DNA of 64,000 nt from contig NZ_KB906674.1 in assembly GCF_000381545.1 (NCBI RefSeq), positions 213,814 to 277,813 on the forward strand, written 5' to 3'. This DNA is from Rhodonellum psychrophilum GCM71 = DSM 17998. Lineage in GTDB: Bacteria; Bacteroidota; Bacteroidia; Cytophagales; Cyclobacteriaceae. Positions within the stretch are counted from its first letter, which is position 1, and every line of letters begins with the position of its first letter. Positions 8,287 to 17,246 of the stretch are shown in pieces. A program made the position numbers and the translations under genes. Under the pieces are notes generated by a model. The model saw only the letters and a program-made list of their open reading frames with translations, did not search any database and had not been told where the DNA came from.

Positions 8287-10258
8287 TGATCCTGATGATA
8301 TAATTTTTTTTCAATATCCTGACCATGTCTTTTTCCAGATATTCCTGGAAATCCTGAATGACTTTCCCTCTGGTCTCCTCAAATTTTTTGGGCCCAGCAG
8401 GAACTTTCTCCCCGAGGACCAGAAAAACCACCTTTCCGTCTATTTTCAAATCTTGAAAAGTTTTAGTCGGATCGGCTTTTTTCAAGACGGGATGTGCCTC
8501 CAATTCGTAAATTCCTTCCTCCATTGTAAATGCCAAAGGATCTTTGTCCAAGAAGGTGTTTTCAAGTCTGTCCTGAAGATTGGGGAGCAATTTTTTGTCG
8601 GAAAGGAATTTTTTGACGGCTGGAGCCGACTCATCCTTGCCCATTTTGACGATCAGGGCATTTACCCGTTCTTTCCATTGATACCTATCGATGTTTTCTG
8701 CGAAGAAATTTTGTTGGCCTAAGCTGTCCTCCAATGCTTTTTGCCAAACTTTCTCATTCATCAAAGAAAACAACAAGATGCCATCCCTGTATTCCTTGAT
8801 CAGGAGCCTGTAGTCGTCATTGTTGGCCAAAAGATCGGCTTCTTCTGCTTCATTGAGGCTCACTTCAATAAACTTATCAAACCAAGACTTGAAGTATCCC
8901 TCTCCTGTGATGCGTACGTTTTGGCGGTCTGCTTTGGTAAAACCGATAAAATCACCAACCGTTTTGGGTTTGGCGGTAATCGTGAAAAGCGTACTGTCCA
9001 GCAATTGTTTTTGCGAGACAATTTCCTGAATATTGTTTTTTTGATTTTCAGTATACACCTTTTTCACTTCCTCGATAAGCGCTTCATTTTCGACATAGCC
9101 GAATTTTGATTTTTGCATCGCCAATACTTGGGATTGGATTAAGCCGGACCGGCTATCGCGTAAGATTTTTGACTTGATGGCAGCTTCCATCTCCTCATAG
9201 GGTGCAATGGGCTTTTTATCTTCAAGGCGAATGATGTGAAAGCCATAAAGTGTTTTTACTGGAGGAGAAATTTCACCTTCTTCCGTCAGGGCAAAGGCAA
9301 CTCTCTCAAAATCGGGAAGTACTGCTCCTACACCAATCCAAGGCAGGTTTCCGCCAGTATTTTTGGTCCCCAAATCCTCCGAATAGGCCTGGCAAACTTC
9401 TTCCCAGATACTTTCGGGTTTTTGCAATTCGGTGTAGATGTCACCGATTTTGCGCAAGGCTCTTTCTTCGGAAACAGGGTCGCCAGCTTGGGTTCTCACC
9501 AGAATATGGGAGACCTTGATTTCACCAGGATTTGGTTTTCTGTCTTCGAGTTTGATGATATGATATCCAAAATTGGTCAAAACCGGGGAGGAGATTTCCC
9601 CTGGATTGAGGGAAAATGCGGCATCCTCAAATTGGTACACCATCTGCAGAGCAGTGAAATAACCCAAACTGCCTTTGTTTTCTTTGGCCGAGGGGTCATC
9701 CGAGTATTTGGCCGCCAATTCATTGAAATCAGCACCTGCCTCCGCTTCCTTTTTTAGTTTTTCGGCCATGCGGAAAACAGCAATGGAATCTTCTCTGCTT
9801 GCATTGTTTGGGAATTGGAGCAAAATGTGGCTGGCTTTCACGACCTCCTGCATCCTGTTGTAAGCTTTCATCAATTCGCCTTCTTGGAGAGAATTTTTGA
9901 TTAAAAAAGGTTTGATCAAGTCTTCCTTGAACATTTCAAATTCCCTATCAAATTCCTCAACCTTATCCAAGCCGAGGTTTTCGGCTTCTTTCACTTTTAG
10001 CTTGAAATTGATGAAAAGGGCTAGATTTTTCTCAAACTCTTCTGAGGTAAGCTTCTCATCCATTGTCTGAAACTCTCGGCTTTTGGAGAGAATGTGCAAA
10101 AATTCCTCTGAAAACACTTCCTCGTTTCCAATGATTAAAAGTGGCTTTGGTGTATTGTCTTGTAGGGTCTCTTGTGGAATTAGAGCTTTGGGGCTACAGG
10201 AAAAGACGAAAACCAGTATAACAATACATAAATGTTTGACGCTCATATTTAGTGACAT
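8240..10258 (-). CDS. Lipoprotein peptidyl-prolyl cis-trans isomerase with two parvulin domains
   Basis: This 672-residue protein has a lipoprotein signal (lipobox VFSC). An N-terminal SurA-like helical region comes first, then two parvulin domains in tandem: KASHILLQFPNNAS ... NFGYHIIKLEDRKP at about 135-240 and KVSHILVRTQAG ... LYGFHIIRLEDKKP at about 245-350. A C-terminal region of about 300 residues is helical and without clear family. A second ATG at 10246 (MSVKHLCIVILVFVFSC) gives an equally good signal. It is the first gene of the three-foldase operon and lies 80 bases after the RsbW-like gene, so co-transcription with that module is possible. Confidence 0.9.
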   Translation of the reverse strand: MSLNMSVKHLCIVILVFVFSCSPKALIPQETLQDNTPKPLLIIGNEEVFSEEFLHILSKSREFQTMDEKLTSEEFEKNLALFINFKLKVKEAENLGLDKVEEFDREFEMFKEDLIKPFLIKNSLQEGELMKAYNRMQEVVKASHILLQFPNNASREDSIAVFRMAEKLKKEAEAGADFNELAAKYSDDPSAKENKGSLGYFTALQMVYQFEDAAFSLNPGEISSPVLTNFGYHIIKLEDRKPNPGEIKVSHILVRTQAGDPVSEERALRKIGDIYTELQKPESIWEEVCQAYSEDLGTKNTGGNLPWIGVGAVLPDFERVAFALTEEGEISPPVKTLYGFHIIRLEDKKPIAPYEEMEAAIKSKILRDSRSGLIQSQVLAMQKSKFGYVENEALIEEVKKVYTENQKNNIQEIVSQKQLLDSTLFTITAKPKTVGDFIGFTKADRQNVRITGEGYFKSWFDKFIEVSLNEAEEADLLANNDDYRLLIKEYRDGILLFSLMNEKVWQKALEDSLGQQNFFAENIDRYQWKERVNALIVKMGKDESAPAVKKFLSDKKLLPNLQDRLENTFLDKDPLAFTMEEGIYELEAHPVLKKADPTKTFQDLKIDGKVVFLVLGEKVPAGPKKFEETRGKVIQDFQEYLEKDMVRILKKNYIIRINEDEKQRVFETVVNR

Positions 10259-10338
10259 GCCGAAAATGATACTGCAATGTTACAAATTAAAATGTAGAAA
10301 TATTGGGCCAGAATGGAGAAAGAAGCAATTATTAACAA

Positions 10339-10755
10339 TTATTTGGATTTTAGGTTCTTGAATAATCGACAGGTGTTTTCTGTTTCCGAAGATTCAAATT
10401 CGATTTTATCCATGATTTTTTTCACCAAAATAATACCCAATCCTCCCTTTCTTTTTTCTTTGATGACACGGGACAATTCAGGCTCTTTGTATTCCAAAAG
10501 GTTGAAGGCAACACCATAATCCTTTATTTCGAAAATCAAGCCCTCCTCGCTTTGTCTGGCGGAGAGTTCTATAAATTCAGTGGAATTACAGTCATGGGAA
10601 TGGATGATGAGATTGGCGCACACTTCCTCGACGGCGAGGGTGACTTGGTGCTGTTCGATCTCTGGTAGTGGGGTAGTGATCAGAAAGTCGTTCAAAAACA
10701 ATCTTAGCTCCGCAAGTTGTTGCGTATCACAATATAGTCTTAACTTATTTTGCAT
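10339..10755 (-). CDS. RsbW-like anti-sigma / serine-protein kinase (HATPase)
   Basis: This 138-residue GHKL ATPase has an N box (LAVEEVCANLIIHSH), a G1 box (KDYGVAFN) and a G2 box (KGGLGIILV). RsbW/SpoIIAB-type proteins bind and phosphorylate a STAS antagonist and release or capture a target, classically a sigma factor. The gene overlaps the STAS gene upstream by 11 bases, and a SpoIIE-type phosphatase precedes both, so the three form a partner-switching set. No sigma factor is adjacent, so the output is unknown. Confidence 0.88.
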   Translation of the reverse strand: MQNKLRLYCDTQQLAELRLFLNDFLITTPLPEIEQHQVTLAVEEVCANLIIHSHDCNSTEFIELSARQSEEGLIFEIKDYGVAFNLLEYKEPELSRVIKEKRKGGLGIILVKKIMDKIEFESSETENTCRLFKNLKSK

Positions 10756-11089
10756 AAACGACTTCCAGCGCCTCCTCTTTAGTTTCTTTGATGTTGATCA
10801 ATTGATCAAGGCCCAGAATGTGAAACACCTGTTGGACTTTATCACTCAAACCAAAAATCACCAATACGATTTGTTTTTCTTCGAATTCTTCCAAATAGGA
10901 CATGAAAACGCCAAGTCCGGCAGAGGATATGTATTCGAGTCCTGTTCCGTCAACAAGGATGCTTTTGGCATCTTCCTGGACCAATGTCTGGATAGCATCA
11001 TCCAGTTCCACTGAATTGCTGGCATCCACTTCTCCAATCAATTGGAGGATGACACTTTTCTGGACAATTGTTTTTTCGATCCTTAACAT
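10745..11089 (-). CDS. STAS-domain anti-anti-sigma factor (RsbV-like)
   Basis: This 114-residue protein is a single STAS domain. The phospho-acceptor segment LEYISSAGLGVF aligns with the DSTGLG segment of RsbV, which puts the regulatory serine at Ser56. In this family the unphosphorylated form binds the RsbW-type kinase and is reset by a PP2C phosphatase. It lies between the phosphatase and kinase genes and overlaps the kinase gene by 11 bases. Confidence 0.92.
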   Translation of the reverse strand: MLRIEKTIVQKSVILQLIGEVDASNSVELDDAIQTLVQEDAKSILVDGTGLEYISSAGLGVFMSYLEEFEEKQIVLVIFGLSDKVQQVFHILGLDQLINIKETKEEALEVVYAK

Positions 11090-11119
11090 GATTTCTTATA
11101 CGCTATTGAAATGCTTAAG

Positions 11120-13180
11120 TTATTGGTTGAAACGAATTACCATTACTGAATAATCATCATCGAGAATTGCATTATCACCTATAAACTCAAAAACACCCTG
11201 AATGATTTTTTCATTTATTATTTTTGCGGATTGGGTATGATTGGCTTTTACCAAAGCCTTCAATCTGTCGTAGCCAAACTCCTGTCCATTTCCGTCTTTG
11301 GCCTCCAAAATCCCATCGGTGTACATCACCAAGAGGTCATCTTTTTCATAATGGATTTCGTTTTCGTGGACATAATTTTCATAAAGCTTATTTCTGACAA
11401 TCCCCAAACCCATTCCCCCAACACGTAAAAATTCACAGGAATCGGTGCTGGCATCAAAAAACAAAGTTGGGCAATGACCCGCTCTCGAAAAGTAGATGTT
11501 TTTGTTTTTGGTATCCAGGATATAATAAGTGGTGGTAATGAAATGGTTTTTTTCGAGGCATTTGCTCAGTGCGGTGTTGGCCTTGATCAAGAATTCGCCG
11601 GGACTGGGATCGATCTGGACCAGGCTGTGGAAGATGCCTTTCATTTGGGACATGTTGAACGCCGCAGACGTTCCCTTGCCCGAGACATCACCAATAATTA
11701 CCGCAAAACGATGCCCATCGATTTGATGGGTATCATAATAATCACCACCAACTTCATCCGCGGCTTCGGAAAAGCCAAAGATCTCGAAGGTCTCATCATG
11801 GTTGAGTTGAGAAGGAAGTAGGCTCCGCTGTACCTGTTGGGCTATTTTCAATTCCTCCTTATACCGTTCGTTTTTGATGGCCTCATTGAGTAGCCTTGAG
11901 TTTTCGACGGAGATACAAGCCTGGCCGACAAAGGTGGATATGATGTTGATCATTTCCTTGTTGAACCCATCCTTTACTTCCTTTGCCAGGAAAATCCTGC
12001 CCATTGTTTCCTTATTGACCACCAGTGGAATGACCATGGCAGACTTGAATTTTGGATGCGGAATTTTACCATAAAAAACCTTTCTTTCATTCCCTTGATC
12101 CTGCCAGTTGAATTCCAAGAAAGGTTTTGCCATGTTGATCATCTCGTAGAGCTCTCTTCTTTCTTTGTTTTTCACAAACCGCTGATGGATAAAATGGGAC
12201 TTATGGTCTTGTTTCAATTCAAGCCAAGCGGCATCGACATAGGCTGCACTCATGCACGAATCCACAAGAATGTCCAATACCTGGCTTTCATTTTCCCCTG
12301 GTTTGATGGATTGGCTTAACCGCTGGAAGTTGATCACCTCCAAGAGTTTTTGTTCAAACACAGAGGAAGTCGGCAGGTTGAAAAACGTCACCAGAAAGCT
12401 GAAAAGCGAGTAGATAAAGACGAATCCAAACAGCGAAAGGAGAAAGAGATTGTCCGTCAGGTTTACCAAGATATCTGCACTTTCACTGTAGGAAAGCAAC
12501 TGGAAAAAGAGAAAACTGGTACAGAGCAGTATGATGCCCAAAAACAGGATCGATTTCCATTTCTCCTTGAAAGTCAGATAAGGAATCCACTTCAGGTTGG
12601 CGGAAAGACTGGTGCCAAAGATCAAGAGAAAAAACAATCCGAAAAGAAAGCTGTAATCAAGCGTGTTTTTGTTGAAAAATATGAAAAACATACTGATCAA
12701 CAGGGCGATTTCAAATGCTTGCCATTGTTGGACAACCTTCTTGTTTTTTTGGTAAAGGATCAGATGCCGCCATAACAGCGTGCTTGAAATGAGAAATAAG
12801 GTGATAAAGGCAAAATTGACATGGTAGAAAAAATTAAACAGCAGGGGATCAGTCGCCAGCCTGCTTTCGCCGAGAAGATAATAAAAAAACATGATCAACA
12901 AAGAAACTGCGGTTGCCAAAATGCCGGTGGTGGCTCCCCGCCAAATCATATCCAGAAAATTGTTGTTCTCGCTTTTTTGGATGGAGTCATTGTAAAAAAT
13001 GTACACCATTATGAAAAAAGAAATTTCCAGAATCCAGGAAATTTCAATGGAAATACCCGAATCAATTTGGCTTAAAACGGCAAAAATCCTTGATATATCT
13101 ACAAAAAGTAAGGCAAGCCAAGTTAAAATGGCAACCAATAGACTTATCTTTCCGATATTTATGCTGGGGATTTTAAACAT
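11120..13180 (-). CDS. Membrane-anchored SpoIIE-type PP2C phosphatase with GAF-like domain
   Basis: This 686-residue protein has about eight hydrophobic segments in residues 1-270 forming a membrane sensor. A GAF-like domain follows (about 285-440: SQSIKPGENESQVLDILVDS ... TFVGQACISVENSRLL), then a short coiled linker (KEELKIAQQVQRSLLP) and a PP2C SpoIIE domain. Metal-binding motifs are intact: EVGGDYYD, IGDVSGKGTSAA, MYTDGILEA and DDDYSVMV. It should dephosphorylate the adjacent STAS protein and thus feed an envelope or cytoplasmic signal into the partner switch. It is the first gene of the three, with a TAAGTTTG -7 box 30 bases upstream. Confidence 0.93.
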   Translation of the reverse strand: MFKIPSINIGKISLLVAILTWLALLFVDISRIFAVLSQIDSGISIEISWILEISFFIMVYIFYNDSIQKSENNNFLDMIWRGATTGILATAVSLLIMFFYYLLGESRLATDPLLFNFFYHVNFAFITLFLISSTLLWRHLILYQKNKKVVQQWQAFEIALLISMFFIFFNKNTLDYSFLFGLFFLLIFGTSLSANLKWIPYLTFKEKWKSILFLGIILLCTSFLFFQLLSYSESADILVNLTDNLFLLSLFGFVFIYSLFSFLVTFFNLPTSSVFEQKLLEVINFQRLSQSIKPGENESQVLDILVDSCMSAAYVDAAWLELKQDHKSHFIHQRFVKNKERRELYEMINMAKPFLEFNWQDQGNERKVFYGKIPHPKFKSAMVIPLVVNKETMGRIFLAKEVKDGFNKEMINIISTFVGQACISVENSRLLNEAIKNERYKEELKIAQQVQRSLLPSQLNHDETFEIFGFSEAADEVGGDYYDTHQIDGHRFAVIIGDVSGKGTSAAFNMSQMKGIFHSLVQIDPSPGEFLIKANTALSKCLEKNHFITTTYYILDTKNKNIYFSRAGHCPTLFFDASTDSCEFLRVGGMGLGIVRNKLYENYVHENEIHYEKDDLLVMYTDGILEAKDGNGQEFGYDRLKALVKANHTQSAKIINEKIIQGVFEFIGDNAILDDDYSVMVIRFNQ

Positions 13181-13209
13181 TATTCAAAGACAAGCGCAAT
13201 AATACAAAA

Positions 13210-13217
13210 CAAACTTA
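13210..13217 (-). promoter_or_regulatory. -7 promoter box for the partner-switching operon
   Basis: TAAGTTTG on the minus strand fits TAnnTTTG and lies 30 bases before the phosphatase ATG. A TTTG is present about 25 bases further upstream, slightly beyond the usual spacing. Confidence 0.45.
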
Positions 13218-13279
13218 ATAATCCCGTTCACGTTAGCCTGATCAAATATAAATTAATGTTAAAATATTTAAAGTTTCCC

Positions 13280-13999
13280 ATGCGAAATCCCTACCCATTC
13301 CTGATTATCATGCTGATGTTTTTTACCGCCTGTACCACCTCGGACTTGAACAAAGTGCTGCAGGGTGTGGGCGGGCAATTGCCACTTTCACAACAGGAAG
13401 TCGCCGGAGGTTTAAAAGAAGCCTTGGTACAAGGCATCCAAAATGGAGCAGATAGGGCTTCCCAGACAGATGGTTTTTTCAAGAATGACCTGATTAAAAT
13501 TCTACTGCCTGAAGATGCCCAAAGAGTAGAGAACACCCTGAGGCAGTTGGGACTTGGAGCAGAGGTGGACCGCGCCCTATTGGCCATCAATCGTGGTGCA
13601 GAAAGTGCCGCTAAAGAAGCCAAGCCTTTGTTTATCAATGCCATCAAACAGATGACCATCCAGGATGCATTTGCCATTCTTAAAGGTGAACCTGATGCTG
13701 CCTCTCAATACCTGAGGAGATCAACCGAAACCCAATTGATTGCCTTGTTTCAACCGAAAATCCAAGAGGCCTTGAATGAAGTTGGTGCAACCAAATACTA
13801 CGGTGATTTGGCCAATGGCTATAATTCCCTTCCCTTGACCAGCAGGAAAATAAATCCAGATTTAAAAGAATATGTGACCGAAAGGGCCATTGATGGGCTT
13901 TTTAAATTGGTCATGGAAGAAGAAAGGAAAATCCGGGAAAATCCATTGGAAAGATCGACGGCTTTGATGAAAAAAGTGTTTGCCGCCCAAGACAAGTAA
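13280..13999 (+). CDS. DUF4197 family lipoprotein
   Basis: This 239-residue protein carries a lipoprotein signal (MRNPYPFLIIMLMFFTAC); an in-frame ATG at 13256 would add eight residues. The body fits DUF4197: LSQQEVAGGLKEALVQGI, then LLPEDAQRVENTLRQLGLG, then MTIQDAFAILKGEPDAASQYLRRST and the C-terminal YVTERAIDGLFKLVMEEE. The family is helical, periplasmic and of unknown role. It is monocistronic and ends four bases from a convergent gene, with no obvious terminator between. Confidence 0.88.
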   Translation: MRNPYPFLIIMLMFFTACTTSDLNKVLQGVGGQLPLSQQEVAGGLKEALVQGIQNGADRASQTDGFFKNDLIKILLPEDAQRVENTLRQLGLGAEVDRALLAINRGAESAAKEAKPLFINAIKQMTIQDAFAILKGEPDAASQYLRRSTETQLIALFQPKIQEALNEVGATKYYGDLANGYNSLPLTSRKINPDLKEYVTERAIDGLFKLVMEEERKIRENPLERSTALMKKVFAAQDK

Positions 14000-14003
14000 T
14001 TCA

Positions 14004-14318
14004 CTACAAAAAAACCAATTCTTCTATCACACCTTTGCCAAACTGTTTTTCGATCAGGTCCATGACTTTGGACCTGTTCATGATCAGCTCTTTCTTGACA
14101 GGTCCGGAGGTGAGTTTGACAAAGAGTTTCTTCTCCTTGATATATATCGAGCTGGTCCTGCTGGCGATGGTTTGGCCAATGATTTCTGGCCAAGCTTGAA
14201 TGATGCGCCTTTCGTCAAATTTATCCTTGAGTCTATAGGCTTTCAGCAATTCCTCAATCGCATCTTTCAGAGGGGCTACCTCTTTTTTCCTTCCCGTAAA
14301 ATCCCTGTGTTTTTCCAT
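14004..14318 (-). CDS. DUF721 / DciA-like protein
   Basis: This 104-residue protein has the DUF721 signature: LKAYRLKDKFDERRIIQAWPEIIGQTIASRTS, then KKLFVKLTSGPVKKELIMNRSKVMDLI. In many bacteria the DUF721 protein DciA helps load the replicative helicase; the short Bacteroidota forms are assumed, not proven, to do the same. It follows hemW on the same strand with a 24-base gap, so it is probably its operon partner. Confidence 0.82.
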   Translation of the reverse strand: MEKHRDFTGRKKEVAPLKDAIEELLKAYRLKDKFDERRIIQAWPEIIGQTIASRTSSIYIKEKKLFVKLTSGPVKKELIMNRSKVMDLIEKQFGKGVIEELVFL

Positions 14319-14342
14319 CCTTGGCTCAAAAGTAAATGGAAT

Positions 14343-15470
14343 TTATGATATAAAAAGAGAAGCGGCAATACTATCGGCCAGGAGTTTTCCCCTTCTTGTC
14401 AGTACGAGGTGATTTTTTAGATTCTCGACCAAACCTTCTTCCGTCAGTTTTTTGAGGATCTTCTGATTTTCCTTTAGGAGATCCAAGTCGAACCTTTCTG
14501 TGATGTAAGCAAGGTCAGTGCCCCAAATGGTTCGGATCGAGGTGAGGATATATTCATTCAGAAGGTCCATTGGGATCATTGAATCTACCTCAAACACAGG
14601 TTGATTCTGCTGTAAGTTTTTGATGTAATGGGCATTGTGTGCCCGATTGGATCCACGGTCCTGTCCATCAAAGGAGTGTGCGCTTGGTCCGATCCCGAGA
14701 TAGGGGATTGCCTTCCAGTAATTGGTGTTGTGGAGTGCGAATGCTTCCTCCCGTGCAAAATTGGATATTTCATACTGAATGTATCCAGATTGGTCCATTG
14801 TGTCTTGAAGGATTTCGAATTGCTCGGCAGCAAAATCCTCCGAGGCAGGCTGGAAAACCCCTTTTTTTGTCCAATTCCCCAAGGCTGTCTTTGGCTCCAC
14901 AGTCAGGCAATAGCTGCTGATATGTCCAGGGTCCTGGCCAAGTGCGATTTCCAAATCCTTCTTCCATATCTGGTGGTCGGGGGAAGGAAATCCATAAATA
15001 AGGTCAACGGAGAGTTTTTGAAACCCTGCCTGTTTTGCCAGCGCAATTGCATGCATTGATTCCTTGGCATTGTGTGCCCGGTTGTAGAATTTGAGGATCT
15101 GCTCATCGAAACTTTGGATGCCGATACTCAGCCTGTCGAAACCCAATGCCTTCAATTCCAGTAGTTTTGAGGGTTGAAGGTCATCAGGGTTGGCTTCAAG
15201 GGTCATTTCTTTCAAGGCCAAAGAATAATGCTTCGCAATCACTTCCAAAATTTGATCCATCTGAGCCAGCGAAAGCAGCGATGGCGTACCCCCGCCGAAA
15301 TAAATGGTTTTAATCGGGTTTTTGGAAGGGAGATAGTTTTTTCTTAGGATCAATTCCTTGCAGATCATGTCCACCATTTCCTGCATTTGGGAAGCATTGG
15401 TGCTGAAATGAAAGTCACAGTAGTGACAAGCCTGTTTACAATAGGGGATGTGAATGTAGATACCGGACAA
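14343..15470 (-). CDS. hemW: Radical SAM heme chaperone HemW
   Basis: HemW is a membrane-linked radical SAM protein that inserts heme into respiratory enzymes. The protein starts SGIYIHIPYCKQACHYCDFHF, with the CxxxCxxC cluster, then GGGTPSLL, the SIGIQSF strand and a HemN C-terminal domain. I place the start at a TTG ending at 15470: it gives the exact N-terminus usual in Bacteroidota and 375 residues, the normal length. No ATG exists in that stretch. The frame is open further upstream, but that portion crosses the divergent gene. A TATCTTTG -7 box sits 21 bases before the TTG. Confidence 0.92.
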   Translation of the reverse strand: MSGIYIHIPYCKQACHYCDFHFSTNASQMQEMVDMICKELILRKNYLPSKNPIKTIYFGGGTPSLLSLAQMDQILEVIAKHYSLALKEMTLEANPDDLQPSKLLELKALGFDRLSIGIQSFDEQILKFYNRAHNAKESMHAIALAKQAGFQKLSVDLIYGFPSPDHQIWKKDLEIALGQDPGHISSYCLTVEPKTALGNWTKKGVFQPASEDFAAEQFEILQDTMDQSGYIQYEISNFAREEAFALHNTNYWKAIPYLGIGPSAHSFDGQDRGSNRAHNAHYIKNLQQNQPVFEVDSMIPMDLLNEYILTSIRTIWGTDLAYITERFDLDLLKENQKILKKLTEEGLVENLKNHLVLTRRGKLLADSIAASLFIS

Positions 15471-15490
15471 TTTATTTACTTTTAGCCACA

Positions 15491-15498
15491 CAAAGATA
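15491..15498 (-). promoter_or_regulatory. -7 promoter box for hemW
   Basis: TATCTTTG on the minus strand fits TAnnTTTG, 21 bases before the TTG start of hemW. It supports the short hemW start. It sits in the 48-base divergent gap shared with the BamA/TamA-like gene. Confidence 0.55.
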
Positions 15499-15518
15499 AC
15501 CAAACCAAAGCGCTGACA

Positions 15519-17243
15519 TTGAAACAAGTGGTATTTTTCCTGATATTTTTCCTTTCGCTTCTGGGGCAGCAGGCTTTTTCGCAGGAGAAGAAATGGCTCC
15601 AACTGGAGCTCTCCGGAGGAATCACCCAGCGGCAAATCCTTGCCTTTGAGGATACATTGGTCTTGGTGAATTATGTGAAAAGCCGATACCAGGAGATCGC
15701 ATTGTTGGGATATCTGAATCCTTTGGCAATGCCTCAGTCTTCCTCTTCGGACACATTGTCTCTCCATATCCAAACCGGTGAGCGGTTTGAATGGCTGCAT
15801 CTCGGGAGGGGAAATGTGGACCCGCTGCTGTGGGTAAAATCCGGGATTGATGTCAAACAATTCCAGAACAAGCCTTTTGAATATGAGGAGGTGGCCAAAG
15901 TTTTCGCAGTGCTTTTGAGGGAATCGGAAAATTCAGGGTTTCCATTTTCCTCCATCAAATTGGACAGTATCCAAAGGGCGGGGAAGGGTTTTTCGGCCTC
16001 TCTAAACCTTGATCCTGGGCCTTTCATATCCTTTGATTCATTGCGCATCACGGGCAATTCCAAGATCAACCCCACCTATCTATCCAAGTTGCTCCAGATC
16101 CGTCCGGGGGATCCTTTTTCCCAAAAAAAAGTGGATCAAGGCATCGGTCAAATCAAGAATCTTCCCTATCTACGATGGGAGGGAGAGCCAGAATTGAGTT
16201 TTCAAAACGAGGAGGCGATACTTTATCTTCCCCTAAATGATCGCCGGATGAATACTTTGGATGGCATCATCGGCTTTCTTCCCAATGAAATCGAAAACAA
16301 TAAGTTACTGGTCACCGGACAATTTGACCTTGCCCTCTACAATGTCGGTGGAAGGGGTCGGAATTATCAACTCAATTGGCAACGCCTCAGCCAATACTCT
16401 CAAAATCTAAAAGTCTCTGGGATAGAACCGCTCATTTTGGGGTCGATGCTGGATATAAAGGCCTCTTTTTATCTCCTAAAGGAAGATACTACTTTTTTGA
16501 ATCGTGATTTCAGGGTGGATTTGGGTTATCGGCCCAATGCTAATGGCTACCTGAGTTTCTTTTATAGAAGACAAGCTGGGGATTTGTTGGCGGTTTCGGA
16601 TTTGGGTCAAATCACAACATTGCCTGAATTTTTGGATTTCAGATTCAATAATTATGGGGTCCAATATGAATTGTTTCTTTTGGATGATGTTTTCCAGGCA
16701 AGAAGAGGGTTTTACGGACAGTTTGAATTTGGGGTGGGGAACAAGTCCATTTTACAAAACACAGGCATACCCCAAAGCGTCTATGAAGGCTTGGACGCAA
16801 AAACGGTACAGTATTTTGTCAAAGGTGCTTTGAAAAAATATTTTTATCTCAATCAGAATTTTGGTGCATTTACTGGATTATCTGCTGGGATGATGGACAG
16901 CAAGAATCTTTTTGGCAACGATCTATATCGATTGGGAGGTTTGAAATCCATCAGAGGCTTCAATGAAAATTATTTTTTCGCGCAAAACTATATCTATTTC
17001 AATGTGGAGCCGAGATTTTATTTTGATACCTATTCTTATTTTCTGATTTTTGCAGACTTGGGAAGACTGGGAAACAATGTCCAGGGTTTTCCGGCGGATT
17101 ACCCAGTATCTACAGGAGTTGGCATCAGCTTGGAAACCGGAAGCGGGATTTTCAACTTCATCTATGCCCTCGGGAAATCCAATGCACAGGAGTTTGTGCT
17201 CAATTTCTCAAAAATTCACTTTGGGTACACCGGAAGGTTTTGA
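15519..17243 (+). CDS. BamA/TamA-like outer-membrane assembly protein
   Basis: This 574-residue protein has a signal peptide (MKQVVFFLIFFLSLLGQQAFSQ). A POTRA-like domain follows at about 165-235 (FDSLRITGNSKINPTYLSKLL), then a C-terminal Omp85-type barrel (GGLKSIRGFNENYFFAQNYIYFNVEPRFY). It is shorter than BamA, with perhaps two POTRA-like units, and closer to TamA or a generic surface-antigen protein. It should insert or export outer-membrane proteins; the substrate is unknown. The start is a TTG at 15519, with a GTG at 15528 as alternative. Three bases separate it from the DUF4271 gene. Confidence 0.85.
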   Translation: MKQVVFFLIFFLSLLGQQAFSQEKKWLQLELSGGITQRQILAFEDTLVLVNYVKSRYQEIALLGYLNPLAMPQSSSSDTLSLHIQTGERFEWLHLGRGNVDPLLWVKSGIDVKQFQNKPFEYEEVAKVFAVLLRESENSGFPFSSIKLDSIQRAGKGFSASLNLDPGPFISFDSLRITGNSKINPTYLSKLLQIRPGDPFSQKKVDQGIGQIKNLPYLRWEGEPELSFQNEEAILYLPLNDRRMNTLDGIIGFLPNEIENNKLLVTGQFDLALYNVGGRGRNYQLNWQRLSQYSQNLKVSGIEPLILGSMLDIKASFYLLKEDTTFLNRDFRVDLGYRPNANGYLSFFYRRQAGDLLAVSDLGQITTLPEFLDFRFNNYGVQYELFLLDDVFQARRGFYGQFEFGVGNKSILQNTGIPQSVYEGLDAKTVQYFVKGALKKYFYLNQNFGAFTGLSAGMMDSKNLFGNDLYRLGGLKSIRGFNENYFFAQNYIYFNVEPRFYFDTYSYFLIFADLGRLGNNVQGFPADYPVSTGVGISLETGSGIFNFIYALGKSNAQEFVLNFSKIHFGYTGRF

Positions 17244-17246
17244 ACT

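Noticed and set aside
15471-15860. N-terminal extension of hemW
   Set aside because: It crosses the divergent BamA/TamA-like gene and its promoter; the family N-terminus is met exactly by the TTG at 15470.
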